NCBI GenBank assembly: GCA_032622095.1
Contig: CP136069.1
Location: forward strand, 46,662,194 to 46,726,193
Source of the DNA: Siphonodentalium dalli
Lineage: Eukaryota > Mollusca > Scaphopoda > Gadilida > Siphonodentaliidae
Reading direction: 5' to 3'
DNA: 64,000 bases
Each line of letters begins with the position of its first letter. The stretch's first letter is position 1. The notes under the pieces are model-generated. The model made no database searches, was not told the origin of the DNA, and saw only the letters and a list, made by a program, of their open reading frames with translations. A program made the translations under genes and the position numbers. Positions 49,821 through 60,829 of this stretch are shown one piece after another.

Positions 49821-50935
49821 GTTCCCTCTGGATATTCGATCCGGTGTCCTTGGTCCTGTTTGGTGGTATGACCCTCCCCGTGAAGTATCTTATTTTGGTG
49901 TATGTATTTGTGCCTTTGGGTTCCAAATGCTCGACTATACTCCACCCCAAAATACCCGACTACCGTTTCACCATTGAGTTGGAATCTTTTAACTAGACTA
50001 AATAAAAAATGCAGACTAAAATCCAGTTGGAAAGATCAAGATTCTACTTGTTTAAAGTCTGAATTTTCCAACTGCATGCTGTTAAATTGGAGAGTCAAAT
50101 TTCCAATTATTAGTAGTATTTGATAAATTTGGGGGGGGGGGGGGGGGGGGTAGAACCACATCCATGTTCATGCATGGACATTATATTTATTAAAAGTTTT
50201 ATATGTTGAAACAAAGATTGTAGATTACGACCGTAATTATGAGTTCAATTATGCCCACATTTGTTTGTTATTGGTGGTATATAATCTATTTTAATATAGC
50301 GATCGACGTCACTTCAGTTTTCACTCTAATATACAAAAATGTTTAAGTGTAAGGCATTTGACATGGTGTAATCGAATGTTTACCGTGCGTTCAATACAAA
50401 TAATAAAAAAAAATACCGGGAGTTCAATGTTTTTTTGTCAGATATTACCGGACGTTCAATTGTGTTGGAGCACCACGATTTGAAATCGGGCTCTTATGTC
50501 GAGAAAACACAAGAAACAGGGGACAAACGCTAAGCGTGGCTTTCAGTAGGATATTAAGGCATCCAAGACATGTTTCTGTTACAAAATAAGACATGGTATA
50601 GTTGGACAAATGTGCTTTTGATTGCAGACGTGACATGTTTTTAGCACGAAAATAGGAGGTTTAACCTTGATTTACGAGATAACTACACACGGCACTGAAA
50701 CGAAGTTAGTACGAAAATGTAGCGAAACATACCCCTCATCGAGGCAGGCTGGCACCCGGGCTGGGATTTTGACACAATTGCAGGGAAAGACGAAAATATA
50801 CGTACCGTAGTCAAGCTGAGGCGAGCGACTTTTATATTTTATTCAGATTACCGCGTATCAGCGTTCACTTCCGTCCACACACATCAGTGACGGTATATCA
50901 CGATGGAACGAAACGCGTGCGTCGGCGACCCGGCG

Positions 50936-51650
50936 TAGATCATGCCATGAATCTCTTCTCTGGATAACGCCCGTAGAGATCATATTCCACCAGTACAAAA
51001 CCTGGGAACTTTTTGAAGTTTTGACAGAATATTGGATCCACCAGGTCCGGTTCCGTTGTTTTAGTGCTACAGGTCAAAGTTTTTTAGCAGCATGCCATAT
51101 ATGGAAGTCATGAATAATTCAAAAGCTCCATATATATGGAAATGCTACTCCAAAACTTTAACCAGTAACACTAAAACCACGGAACCTGGGCTGAAAGAAT
51201 CTCTGAAACCACGAACGGAGCTGGATGATTCCAGTACGGCCGCGACCCAGTGATATCGCTTATTATTTGTTCCTTAATAATGTACTTTACTGAAGGTGAA
51301 GGTCCCAACTCAAAATTTCTCGACTTGACTGACTTTGTGACTGATATTTCTTTGCGTTGCTTACAATTATGGGATTTCTCATGTATAATTAATTCAACAT
51401 TTATTGCGATATCGGCTCACAAAAGTCGCAGAAAAGCATGCAATTACGAGTTGGAACCTTCACCTATACAGCGAAGTATATTATTAAGGAACATATAATC
51501 ACTAAGAAATATATTCTCCGCGTTATATTTTCGACTTTATAATGTTCTCTGTCAAAACTTCAAAAAGTTCCCAGGTTTTGCTCTAGCTGCATGCATGGTG
51601 GAATATGATGTCTACGGGCGTTCGCCAGAGTAAAGATTCATGGCATGATC
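50936..51650. repeat. Second fold-back structure with nested inverted repeats
   Basis: The outer arms 50938-51035 (GATCATGCCATGAATC, CGCCCGTAGAGATCATATTC, ACCTGGGAACTTTTTGAAGT) pair with 51548-51645. Inside, CCAGGTCCGGTTCCG...TTTTAGTG (51040-51070) pairs with CACTAAAACCACGGAACCTGG (near 51170). TTGTTCCTTAATAATGTACT...GGTGAAGG (51267-51305) pairs with 51448-51497. This gives three hairpins in 700 bp, directly beside the previous fold-back. Confidence 0.7.
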
Positions 51651-51659
51651 TTGCGTCGG

Positions 51660-52790
51660 TGGTATATTTTCAGATAAGCTTTAGCTCTGTATTCGAAAAT
51701 GTGCAACTCCCGAGGACAGAACATTTTCGAAATATATTTATGGACACATAATCTTTCAACATTTACCAAAATTATAGTCTCTCAAAAGTTGGAGAGCAAT
51801 GACAGCTTTGAATTTTCATCTCATGGCCTATATATAACGTATAATAATATAAAATATAAGTCAAATAGCTAACATATATAATAAATGTATTGTATTTGTT
51901 CTGTATTTTTATGAACTGATTTCTGTTTATATATTGGTTACTTGTGTTATTTTTGACGAATACAATTTATATATCTATATATATAAATAGGAGCTATGGG
52001 GTATAACCTTGATTAATAACGTATATATTGCGTACCGGTTAGACTTTTTGCAGGATGTATGTATTCGCGGATGTATCTTCGCGGACGTCTCATATTGCAG
52101 TATGTAACTTTTATGACCTCGTTAATTGCTTTCGATATTTAGGTGTGAACAATTAATGACTGGGCCACTCTTGAAGATTTTATTGCGGGAACACAATGCA
52201 TAATATAACAGCTAACATTTCTGACGAAGTATGTCTCAGTTGGAATATAGACTAAAGGTCGTATTGCGAAGTATTGGGTGTGCATTTAATCCGATTATTA
52301 GATTTTTGGTCCCCATATACTAGAGTCTTTCTGGTGTGGTGAATGAGAAACCTGCTGTGTATAGTTGTAACTTGATGATAATTTGAAGGATTATGAGGTG
52401 GTGAATTCATGAAACCAATATATTTTATATCATAATTTATATATGCCTAGATATATGATCTTGAGGGCGTTACCATTTCTGACCATGCATGCTTTTCTTG
52501 TATATACATGAACTTGCATGAGCTTCAACTCATCGTCGGCATTGTTCAAAATGGACCGCGCGATCGACTGCACCGTCGGTATATATAGCAATTTTCATTC
52601 GTTAAGCAAGTATATCAACTTTGAGACGAAAATATATCATTAAAATGTATTTTTACTTCCATGAAGTAGAAAATTCATTAGTTGTTGCCGAATTTTGCTC
52701 CAATCGAACCATGCAGTCGTCAGATTCGTAGTATAAACCTGACCCTTTCTGACTTGGGCCCGAGGGGTGCATGTATATTTCCGTACATGA
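51660..52790. other. Intergenic stretch, nothing recognised
   Basis: AT-rich, with short (TA)n runs. No coding frame or bounded element was seen on either strand. Confidence 0.4.
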
Positions 52791-52794
52791 TTAT

Positions 52795-53522
52795 TATGGG
52801 TTGACAAATTGACATTTAATAAATAATTGAGCTTAAGCGCAATAAGGAATCCCTTATTGCGCTTAAGCGCAATAAGGGAAGATTGTGCTTAAGCACAATA
52901 AGGAAATTCCTTATTGCGCTTAAGCGCAATAAAAAATCTCTTATTGTGCTTAAGCGCAATAAGGAATCTCTTATTGCGCTTAAGCGCAATCAAGAATCTC
53001 TTATTGCGCTTAAGCGCAATAAGGAATGTTCTTATTGCGCTTAAGCGCAATAAGGAATATTCTTATTGCGCTTAAGCGCAATAAGACATTCCTTATTGCG
53101 CTTAAGTGCAAATACATCCTTATTGCACTTAAGCGCAATTAATATCTCCCTCATGAGATCACCCCTCTGCAAATAGTAGAATTATCCTATATTTGCTCCA
53201 CCCATTGTACCATGGACTACATCATTTGAATTATAGGGAGTTTATGTAATGTGGCTAATTGCGCTTAAGTGAAATAAGGAATATTCCCTATTGCGCTTAT
53301 GCGCAATTAGCTCTTATTGCGCTTAAGCTCCACCCATTGTACCATGGACTACACCATTTGAATTATATGGAGTTTATGTAATGTGGCTAATTGCGCTTAA
53401 GTGCAATACGGAATATTCCATATTGTGCTTAAGCGCTATTAGATCTTCCCTTATTGTGCTTAAGGGATTCCTTATTGCGCTTAAGCTCAATTATTTATTA
53501 AATGTCAATTTGGTTTCCCATA
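52795..53522. repeat. Palindrome array (about 30-bp period, CTTAAG-centred) between inverted terminal repeats
   Basis: TTATTGCGCTTAAGCGCAAT and variants recur with CTTAAG at 52832, 52862, 52888, 52919, 52949, 52979, 53009, 53040, 53071, 53101 and 53128. Six more occur at 53264-53480 around a duplicated segment of about 115 bp (CCACCCATTGTACCATGGAC). Every unit is itself a near-perfect palindrome. The whole is bounded by AAATTGACATTTAATAAATA and its complement (left at 52806, right end 53511); imperfect pairing extends out to TATGGG/CCCATA. This suggests a mobile fold-back element. No open frame. Confidence 0.85.
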
Positions 53523-53699
53523 GATTATAAGCCCACTAAATGATGACTAACTTTATGGTCCAATATAAAATCAACGAATTTATAAATTAACTTGATTCTG
53601 AATTCACCCGTTTTAAAATTTGGTGGCTCTTATAATCGAATTCTCAGTTATTGTTGGATAATATGATAGAATTAACGATCGCGTACCACATATGAAGTA

Positions 53700-53870
53700 T
53701 CATATATAAGAGAATGCCGTAACTGGCTTACAAGGTCAATGTGAATATTGTTAGGCCAATGTATTATCTCATATATACGAGGCTCCAATTGGGAGACTCG
53801 CATATAAGAGAATGCATGTATTGGCACAGTGTTTTCACACAAAAATCAGGAAGCTCCAGTCGTGAAAGGG
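53700..53870. mobile_element. Partial TTAA MITE, family 'CCCTT...CTCCAG', copy 3
   Basis: CTGGCTTACAAGGTCAAT, ATATTGTTAGGCCAATGT and AAGCTCCAGTCGTGAAAGGG|TTAA match the right three quarters of 14420-14605. The left end is missing. Confidence 0.6.
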
Positions 53871-53959
53871 TTAATGTTAAATGCTCTCTTTTTATGTGAA
53901 TAAGCATGTTGTTGGGTTCGACCACATAAATAATTGAAATACAAAATGTTGGTTTGGGT

Positions 53960-54209
53960 ACTACCGTGACCATGCAATGACTACACACACGCTAACAAGT
54001 TCTTCACAAGTGGGAGACAACCGAGACGGGACGTTGACGGTCTCTCGTGAACTGTTCTCTCTTTGTGGTATGCGGAATCACGTGACAGCAAACAAAATGG
54101 ACGAATGTGACAGCGGCTTTGGTTGAAAGGTGAACCAAATATTGTTTTCTTTCATGGTTGCACTCACAAAGTAAATTATTCTCAGTGTTAATCAAATCCT
54201 TGGCTTACG
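53960..54209 (+). promoter_or_regulatory. Candidate promoter / 5' UTR of the plus-strand gene
   Basis: This 250-bp, less AT-rich segment contains TCACGTGAC (about 54070), an E-box of the USF/MYC/CLEAR type, just before AAAATGGACGAATGTGACAG, a 9-codon upstream open frame ending TTTGGTTGA. The presumed main ATG follows at 54210. No TATA box is evident. The inference rests on position before a candidate first exon. Confidence 0.3.
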
Positions 54210-54267
54210 ATGGAACAAGATACTTGTAGCGAGGAAAGTTGCGACAATTCACTTGGAGATTCAACAG
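54210..54267 (+). CDS. Candidate first coding exon of an unrecognised gene
   Basis: The ATG has a good context (A at -3, G at +4). It encodes MEQDTCSEESCDNSLGDSTG, ending ACAG|GTAAGT, a strong donor, in phase 1. The following intron is about 3 kb. The next candidate exon (57299-57382) is in matching phase. I do not recognise the product. The acidic, Ser-rich start gives no functional clue. Confidence 0.4.
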
Positions 54268-54903
54268 GTAAGTTTGCAAATTGTGCACTTATCATTTTTT
54301 GCAAAGGAAATGCAATCACTGAATCAGTCCCTGAAATTGGCTGAATCAGCAATGCAATGAAGTCTCAAAGTCAATCTGCAGCTATTATCTGCTAATGGAA
54401 ACTTTGTATCTATCTTATTAAGGTGTAACTGTATCTATGGTAATAAGGTACGTGTAACTATATACTGGCTGTAAAGGGCAGGGTCGCTTGTCACACAGTT
54501 TTTTGTAGTATTGTGTTTGCAAATTGCATCACTATTACACTAATTCACTTTTGTAGTTTTTACTGTGTTGTATGTTTTGCACTGAGACTGAGAGTGCGAG
54601 TTATCTTTCCTGGAAATGATTGATTTACTCTCAGGCTCCAAATATTATTAAACATGCATGTATTTCAGGCAGAGGATTCCCCCTGCACGCTGCTTATTTG
54701 GGTATGCACTAGGGTAGTCTGTAAACCTGACGTTTATAGTCAGAGCAAAGCTCCATAAACGTCACGCAGTTTTCACTCAAAAATATGCGTTCCAATGGTA
54801 TGGACATTTGCTCGACATTTCACGAGCGATAACACACAATAAAACTATTATTTAACCACAAAAACTGGCCCATACTTGTAGATCAGGGGTTCTAGTACAT
54901 TTC

Positions 54904-56242
54904 TAGTCCAAGTCTTCTTGTACTAAAACCAGCTAAGATATTGGGATGGCGATGCTGGTCTTTAGTCCAAGACCGCTTGTATACCAATCCTATGACACGA
55001 CTTACTAGTACGCCCACGATCTGTGGCGGGAATTTGTGGTGTATTTTACTCGATTTACCTAGCAAATCAATACATGATGCTATATACATCGGAAAGGCTT
55101 ACATCTTATGGTCATAATGGTGTATAATAATCTAACTTTAATGTTAAATTACACATAGAATATTTCGGTTGATTGACACAAACATCGATTTGTTTCTCTG
55201 TTTGTTTACGTTTTAACCGAAAGCCGAAGTGGTCCGAATAAGTTCGGCATAATCCGCTGTTTGTTCTGGGAATTCTACTTTCCGTTTCTATATACCGCTA
55301 TACTTAAAGTAATTGACCACCAATAACGTGGTGTCACCCCGTTAATATGGCGGTACTATACCGCGGTATCCTCCAATACCGCGGAACTGATACCGCTTGT
55401 TAACGCGAACAAGTATGTGTTAGTAAATACCTCCCCTCAAAGAGTTCCATGAAAATCACTGCGGTATTCAACAAAATTAATGCGGTGCCCGCTAAAAGAC
55501 CGCGGTATCATTATCGCCCAATACCGTAACTCCACCGCCATGACCGTCTCGATACCGCTACCGTTTATTACCGGTATCACCGCGGTCATGACCGGGGTAT
55601 CACCCCGTTTTTCTGGTCAATTACTTTGAGAATAGCGGTATAGCGCGGGTTTTCCGAACAAAAATGGCGAAAACCGATCGCCCGAAAGTCCAGTTTTCTA
55701 TGTGCTTTCAGAACAATTCCCGCACTAAAAACTTAATGACATAATGGAGGATCAGAACGGTAGTTTTGTTGACAATTTTCGCAAGCAACTTGTCAAAATT
55801 GGAGCAAATTAGAACTCTTGTGTCTGACTTGCCAAGTTGCCATGCATGTGATGTGCATTATGACATCTGTGTTGATAAAATAATCGGAGAACCGAATCAC
55901 ACAGTTTCGAAATATAGTTCTTCCGTTTTAGTGGGACTTTTCAAACTTAAGGTTCATTTATTTAGTGTATTACATTTATATCTCCAATGTTTAATTAATC
56001 TATTTATTAAATTCACAACTGATGTGGGTTTCAGATAAAATAGCATATCTTCTGCGGAAAATATCCGTTTATTGTCGCAATTGTGATATTTTATTTCATA
56101 TAATTGTGGTTTTATTTGAGCTGGTCACTAACGCTTAAGTCGTGTCATACTAGTAAGAATGCATGGGCCTGGAACTCGGACTAAAGACCGGCACCTCCAT
56201 CCCAATATCTTAGCCGGCTTTAGTACGAGAAGACTTGGACTA
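54904..56242. mobile_element. MULE-like element with long terminal repeats and 9-bp target duplication, 1339 bp
   Basis: Terminal inverted repeats of about 110 bp begin TAGTCCAAGTCTTCTTGTAC at the left and end GTACGAGAAGACTTGGACTA at the right, flanked by GTACATTTC (54895-54903 and 56243-56251). Long repeats and a 9-bp duplication are the hallmarks of Mutator-like elements. The interior contains a nested CCGCTAT MITE and a short plus frame at 55744 (MEDQNGSFVDNFRKQLVKIG then a stop). No transposase was recognised. Confidence 0.75.
55295..55638. mobile_element. TA-flanked GC-rich MITE with CCGCTAT ends, copy 2 (nested in the MULE-like element)
   Basis: Close homologue of 40932-41264 with the same ends, the same interior palindromes (ATACCGCGGTATC, TGACCGGGGTATCACCCCGT) and a small internal insertion (GCGAACAA). 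It inserted into the MULE-like element, so it is younger than that insertion. Confidence 0.8.
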
Positions 56243-57298
56243 GTACATTTCTAGTGTGGTGTCAATGCATGTTTCAGATGTTAGTTATGTCATTCTTTGC
56301 ATAAATCGAGAGCATATTTCTACCGCCTCAAATTTGAAGCCATATTGTTTTTGTAAAAAAAACGTGAAAATAGTGAAACAGGAATTGGAGACGGAACGAA
56401 CATATTGGATTCTGGCTATATCACGTTCTCTTGTGCGACAGCGTGCAGCAGGTTATGAGTGATTAATATTATACCGGTATGTGAATAGGACATCGTGCAA
56501 TTGTTTATTTTTCCAATAACTCTATGTCCATAAAAATAATAATAATTGTGCCTCTTATTACCCACGGGGACCACCCAATAACAATTTACTGAATTTAGGT
56601 GTGGTGAATTGTGCCCGACATTTTATAAAGAATAGCGCGAATTCATACATGTATGTCTAATACAAAATTAAAAATCAGAGCTGGTTTACGAATATACGAT
56701 AGACAAAATCATTCGTAACACTGAGTGGTATATATGTAGGCATATACATGTGGGTCTATATTTAAAATTGCTGACGGTGCCGCTGTCGAAGTTTGTTGTG
56801 GGGTTATCGAATTGGTGGTGTTATCTTGGTTTACACGCCTGAACACATATAACTTGAGGAAGTTCGCTGTTGTCAATCTGGGTTGTGATGCCATACATGT
56901 ATGGTCGTCCCATAATTATTAGATCTTTCTGGCTAAAAACAGAGTTATATATATATATGGGGCATACGTGTATACACAGTTTTCTTCGGCATTGTTCAAA
57001 CGATGTTTGTCACTTCGTCAATAACGTGAATCCCGATCAGTGAGTGTTGATTATTCCCATAGTGTCAAGTTGTTTTGAAAAGCACTACCGGTGTAGGCCA
57101 TACAACCTGTTTAATTAGTGATCACCTACATGTACAATGTGCATACCGGCCTGCATCTCTACACATCATGTCATTCTTTACTCCAGTTAATATTTGCATA
57201 ATAATAAATGGGTTAAAACGTTTAATAATATATCAATGAAGAACAGAATTATTACTGCGTTTTCCCCGATTGAAACTTTACTGAAATATAACAGACAG

Positions 57299-57382
57299 TG
57301 GAAATGCACCATGCACGGTTGGTGAGCATGCACGAAATGAGTCGGGATGGTCGTGAAGATCAAGTGATATTCTTCACCCCAG
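57299..57382 (+). CDS. Candidate second coding exon of the unrecognised plus-strand gene
   Basis: This segment is 84 nt, with acceptor ATAACAGACAG|TGGAAATG and donor CACCCCAG|GTGAGC, phase 1-1, compatible with the exon at 54210-54267. It reads VEMHHARLVSMHEMSRDG, then REDQVIFFTP. The acceptor pyrimidine tract is weak. No later exon was identified before the right edge, so the gene is incomplete here. Confidence 0.35.
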
Positions 57383-57399
57383 GTGAGCACGCATGTAGA

Positions 57400-58840
57400 C
57401 AACACAAGTATATACGGTACAAAAAGTCAGCCAAAAATATCACCTGTCATACAAACTTATAGTTTTAATCGGCACATGTCGTATAGAATGCATGACCTAT
57501 ATGCAAAAGACCTCTTAGAGTCTATGATTTTGGTGGGAAAACATGTACTCCGACCGGATGTATGTCGACATAGGCTATTTCTATATGTGGCTACTTATCA
57601 TGTAGTAGATCTTTATATACATGACAGCTGCTTCGATTTATAACTAAGATAAATCAATAATATATAAATAGGAACTACCAGCATGCAAGTATGTTCCATC
57701 AAAATAATTTGTAATATATATAATATACAATGTAGCTAGTCCCATTGAGAAAGACTGTCAGGTGACAGGTCGGAAATTTAGTTGCACGCTTGCGATTATT
57801 AGATTCAACTGATTTTTTTAATTCATTTTTTTGGGGCATTCTTTGATATTCCCGGATAATCGCGATCGGATAGGCCTACTTCCCGAAACGATGATTCCTA
57901 AAGTTCGCTGTAAATTGTATAGGGAATTTGATATTACTTATAAATATGACAAACATTGAAATTCGTTTTCAAATTGCAATTAATGGTAGGCCTATATTTT
58001 TTCCTGTTCATGTTCACGAGAGTTGACAGAATTACGGTTCGAAAACTGTTTGTTTTCCGTAAAGTTGTCTGCATTCTTATGGAATAACTGTGGAAATAAC
58101 CGACTATAAGTTTTATACCGTGGTGTTATTTTAAAATTCCAAAGTATTTCTATTGGCAAATACCGTCTAGAATATAATAAAAGCTCAGATGAGCCTTCTC
58201 GTAATTATCCGTTTTCAATGCCTTGCGGTTTCCGGTTTTCGTTCCGCTTTTCCGTTCCGACAATTTACTACAGTCGAATGTTTAAATGTTGACAAATTAA
58301 CGGTCTGAGATTTCTCTCAAAGTTCGGATTATATTTCGAGAGGCAGGTATTGTGCACAATGACTTCGTAATCTGTCACTATCGCTTGACCTTATTACTGA
58401 ATGGTAGCAGACAACCATTTAGTTACATGTACATGTGATTTTGGTGATTGAAATGGGGGGCTATTTTTCCCGAGCTAGCGCTTCGGCAAGCCGTTTACCA
58501 CATATTTTTCAAACAGCTACAAATGTCACATTTTGATTTTTTTTCGTCTGGTAACTTGTTGATACTGACTCAGAATAGATTAGTCTTCAACAAAATTGAT
58601 CTGCAATGTTTGTATTTGCCTGTTATAAGTGGGAAAAAAATTCATAATAATGTTTAAGCCTATGGAGGTAGAGAATGAAGGTCCGGCTTCCCAACTATTC
58701 AAGAGTGTTAAGCTCTGTTTGAATAGTTGGGTCCTCCAACTAGCACTCGGGGTGCCACGATTAATCGTATAACCGATGAACCGTTGATAATTTAATACCT
58801 GTTTCAGTGTTTGTATTATGTACACAGTTTTATCTACAAC
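57400..58840. other. Stretch without recognised genes
   Basis: AT-rich. The only structure noted is a short hairpin around CCCAACTATTCAA...TTGAATAGTTGGG at 58689-58730. Confidence 0.4.
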
Positions 58841-58851
58841 TGAGGGGTTAA

Positions 58852-59307
58852 AGGCCCACTTAATTTTCGAACCCCCAGATTAATTTATATAAAATATACC
58901 GGTATGCCATATTATATACCATTTGAAAGAGGAAGCTCCAAAACATTGTATTATCAACTTATCCGGTGTAATAGACTGTGAACATGTTTTTTTTTGTTGA
59001 GTTTTGTCATCAAGTTTAAAGTAAATATCAGTATTATTTTCAATGCAGGGTGAATAACACTATATATTAAAGATAGAGTTCTTCCCCTTTCATTGAAAAA
59101 GTTAGAATTCTGTTGCATTCTGGGTTTCATAGGAGGGAAGTCTTCAGCAGTTTTCTATTTCGCTATGGGCATCTTCTGAGACACATATGTTTAAAATAGT
59201 GATGAATTATGGTATTTTAATCATATTTTATGGCATAGATTGTTATTAAAACCATATATCAAGTCACTATAACAAAATTATCGGAGACTCGAAAATTAAG
59301 TGGGCCT
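58852..59307. mobile_element. TTAA-flanked MITE with AGGCCCACTTAATTTTCGA ends, 456 bp
   Basis: TTAA|AGGCCCACTTAATTTTCGA faces TCGAAAATTAAGTGGGCCT|TTAA, a perfect 19-bp inverted repeat. This is a piggyBac-type target and shows a well-preserved insertion. Confidence 0.85.
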
Positions 59308-59384
59308 TTAACAACCTTTGATCGCGTATCAAAGAGATTTTGACAATCTGAGTACTACTATTAATATGTTGCAAACAGTCGGCA

Positions 59385-60540
59385 GTTCATTATACCCCCC
59401 GCAACGAGTTGTGGGGGGGGTGGGTATACCTGGAATCAGCTTGTCCGTCCGTCCGTTTGTCCAGAGTTTTTCTCAGTTCTTTTATGATCATTTTCCGTGA
59501 AACTTGGCACAGACATCAACCACCATGGGAGCCTGTGCACCTGCGATTATGACGTCTGTCGGACATTTTTTGGTGGAGTTATCCCCCCTTTATCGACTTA
59601 GAACATTTTCGCAACATGTATAATTTTGTCCGAGCTTTTATTAGCTCACCTGAGACGAAGTCTCCGGTGGAGATATAGTCATCACTCCTCGTCCGTCGTG
59701 CGTCCGTCCGTCTGTCCGTCCGTCAAACTTTTTTTTAAACATCTTCTCCTCTGAAACCATCATACCGAATTGGTTCATATTTGGTGTGGATGTTCCCTAG
59801 GTGACTCTCATTCAGATTTGTTCAAATGAGGTCACTGGGTCAAATAGTTGCGAAGCCAGGGCCATAACTCTATTCCTCCATAGTAATTCTTACAACGACT
59901 TCTTGTTCAGAACCATTGGGCCGATTTAGCTAATATTTGGTATGGAGGGTCCTTGGGTCACTGGTGTTCAGATTTGTTCAAATGAGGTCACCCGGTCAAT
60001 TAGTTGAGAAACCAGGGCCATAACTCATAGTAATTCTTACAATGACTTCTTCTAAAAAAATATTTGGCCGATTTAGCTTATATTTGGTACAGAGATACCT
60101 TGGGTGACTGTGGTTCAGATTTGTTCAAATGGGTCACTGGGTCAAATAGGGGCAGAGCCAGGGACATAACTTTAAAAACAAAAAATTTAATTTTTGCATT
60201 TTGACCTTTAATTTTTGTTTAGGACACATCACAGCCTCATATTTCTTACCTAGGTTTTTCTTAGCATGTTCTTCATCTGTATGGATTTTGGTATTGTTTA
60301 TTTAACCCCTTCCACTCTTGTTTTGATATAGAATTCATCCAAGACAGGATTACTCAAACATTTTTCATCTGATCAACACCAAATTTGGTATATGAATTTT
60401 TGACACTTATATACAGATCAAGTTAAAATATGGGTTTGATCCGATATATTTTAACAGAGTTATGGCCCTTTATAATTAACACCTCTTTGCTATGCACTAT
60501 TCATTTTTAAGAGAACACTGAAGCCTGTATTATTGAAAAA
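59385..60540. repeat. Dispersed elements with hairpin start, (CCGT)n and about 120-bp tandem modules
   Basis: A hairpin of CCCCCCGCAACG...TTGTGGGGGG precedes CTTGTCCGTCCGTCCG. A second start at 59640 (TTAGCTCACCTGAGACGAAG, then CCGTCCGTC) is followed by roughly 120-bp units with CAGATTTGTTCAAATG, GGTCACTGGGTCAAAT and CCAGGGCCATAACTC. The architecture mirrors the satellite-bearing element at 25.3-29.4 kb. Confidence 0.7.
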
Positions 60541-60707
60541 GCCAATTTATCATAGTGTGGTCACCCGATACTCTTGCTTCAGACCAGTTTACCATCTGTC
60601 ATTACAAGACATGACATTAGCTAAACAACTATTCTAGTTATACCAGAGTCTACAAGGAATAGTCCATTGTTCATTTATCCAAGCCTGGACATAGTGTGTC
60701 TGACATT

Positions 60708-60820
60708 TGCAGAATGAAGTCCCCAGATGGTGAATTTAGTGTTGCTACCCCATACAGCAGGCTAGCATCACCAAATACACCCTCAATTACCTTATTCTGC
60801 TTAGGCCTCATCTTCTGGGA
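60708..60820. mobile_element. Hairpin MITE 'GCAGAATGAGGTC', copy 4
   Basis: GCAGAATGAAGTCCCCAGAT with GGTGAATTTAG at the left, GCTAGCATCACC inside, then ACCTTATTCTGCTTAGGCCT with CATCTTCT at the right. Diverged relative of the copies at 29.9-30.6 kb. Confidence 0.6.
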
Positions 60821-60829
60821 CAATTTTTT

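Larger units (their letters stand above)
48479..50882. repeat. Large fold-back structure with zinc-finger-like fragments in the loop
   Basis: The left arm at 48479-48620 (GACGGAAGTGAACGCTGATA, CGCGGTAATCTGAATAAAT, ACCACCAATAACAAACAAAT) pairs with 50187-50281 plus 50829-50882. The inner arms 48843-48917 and 50107-50187 (TCCATGCATGAACATGGATG, a poly-C/poly-G run, ATCAAATACTACTAAT) also pair. The right arm is split by about 550 bp (50282-50830) absent from the left. The left arm also carries a tandem duplication of about 130 bp (about 48622-48885, CCTCAAGCTGGTGCC). The loop holds two short C2H2-like frames. Confidence 0.7.

Noticed and set aside
52828-53490. Regular palindromic repeats resembling a CRISPR array
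   Set aside because: Spacers are only a few A/T-rich bases and not unique, the gene context is animal, and the array sits inside inverted terminal repeats.
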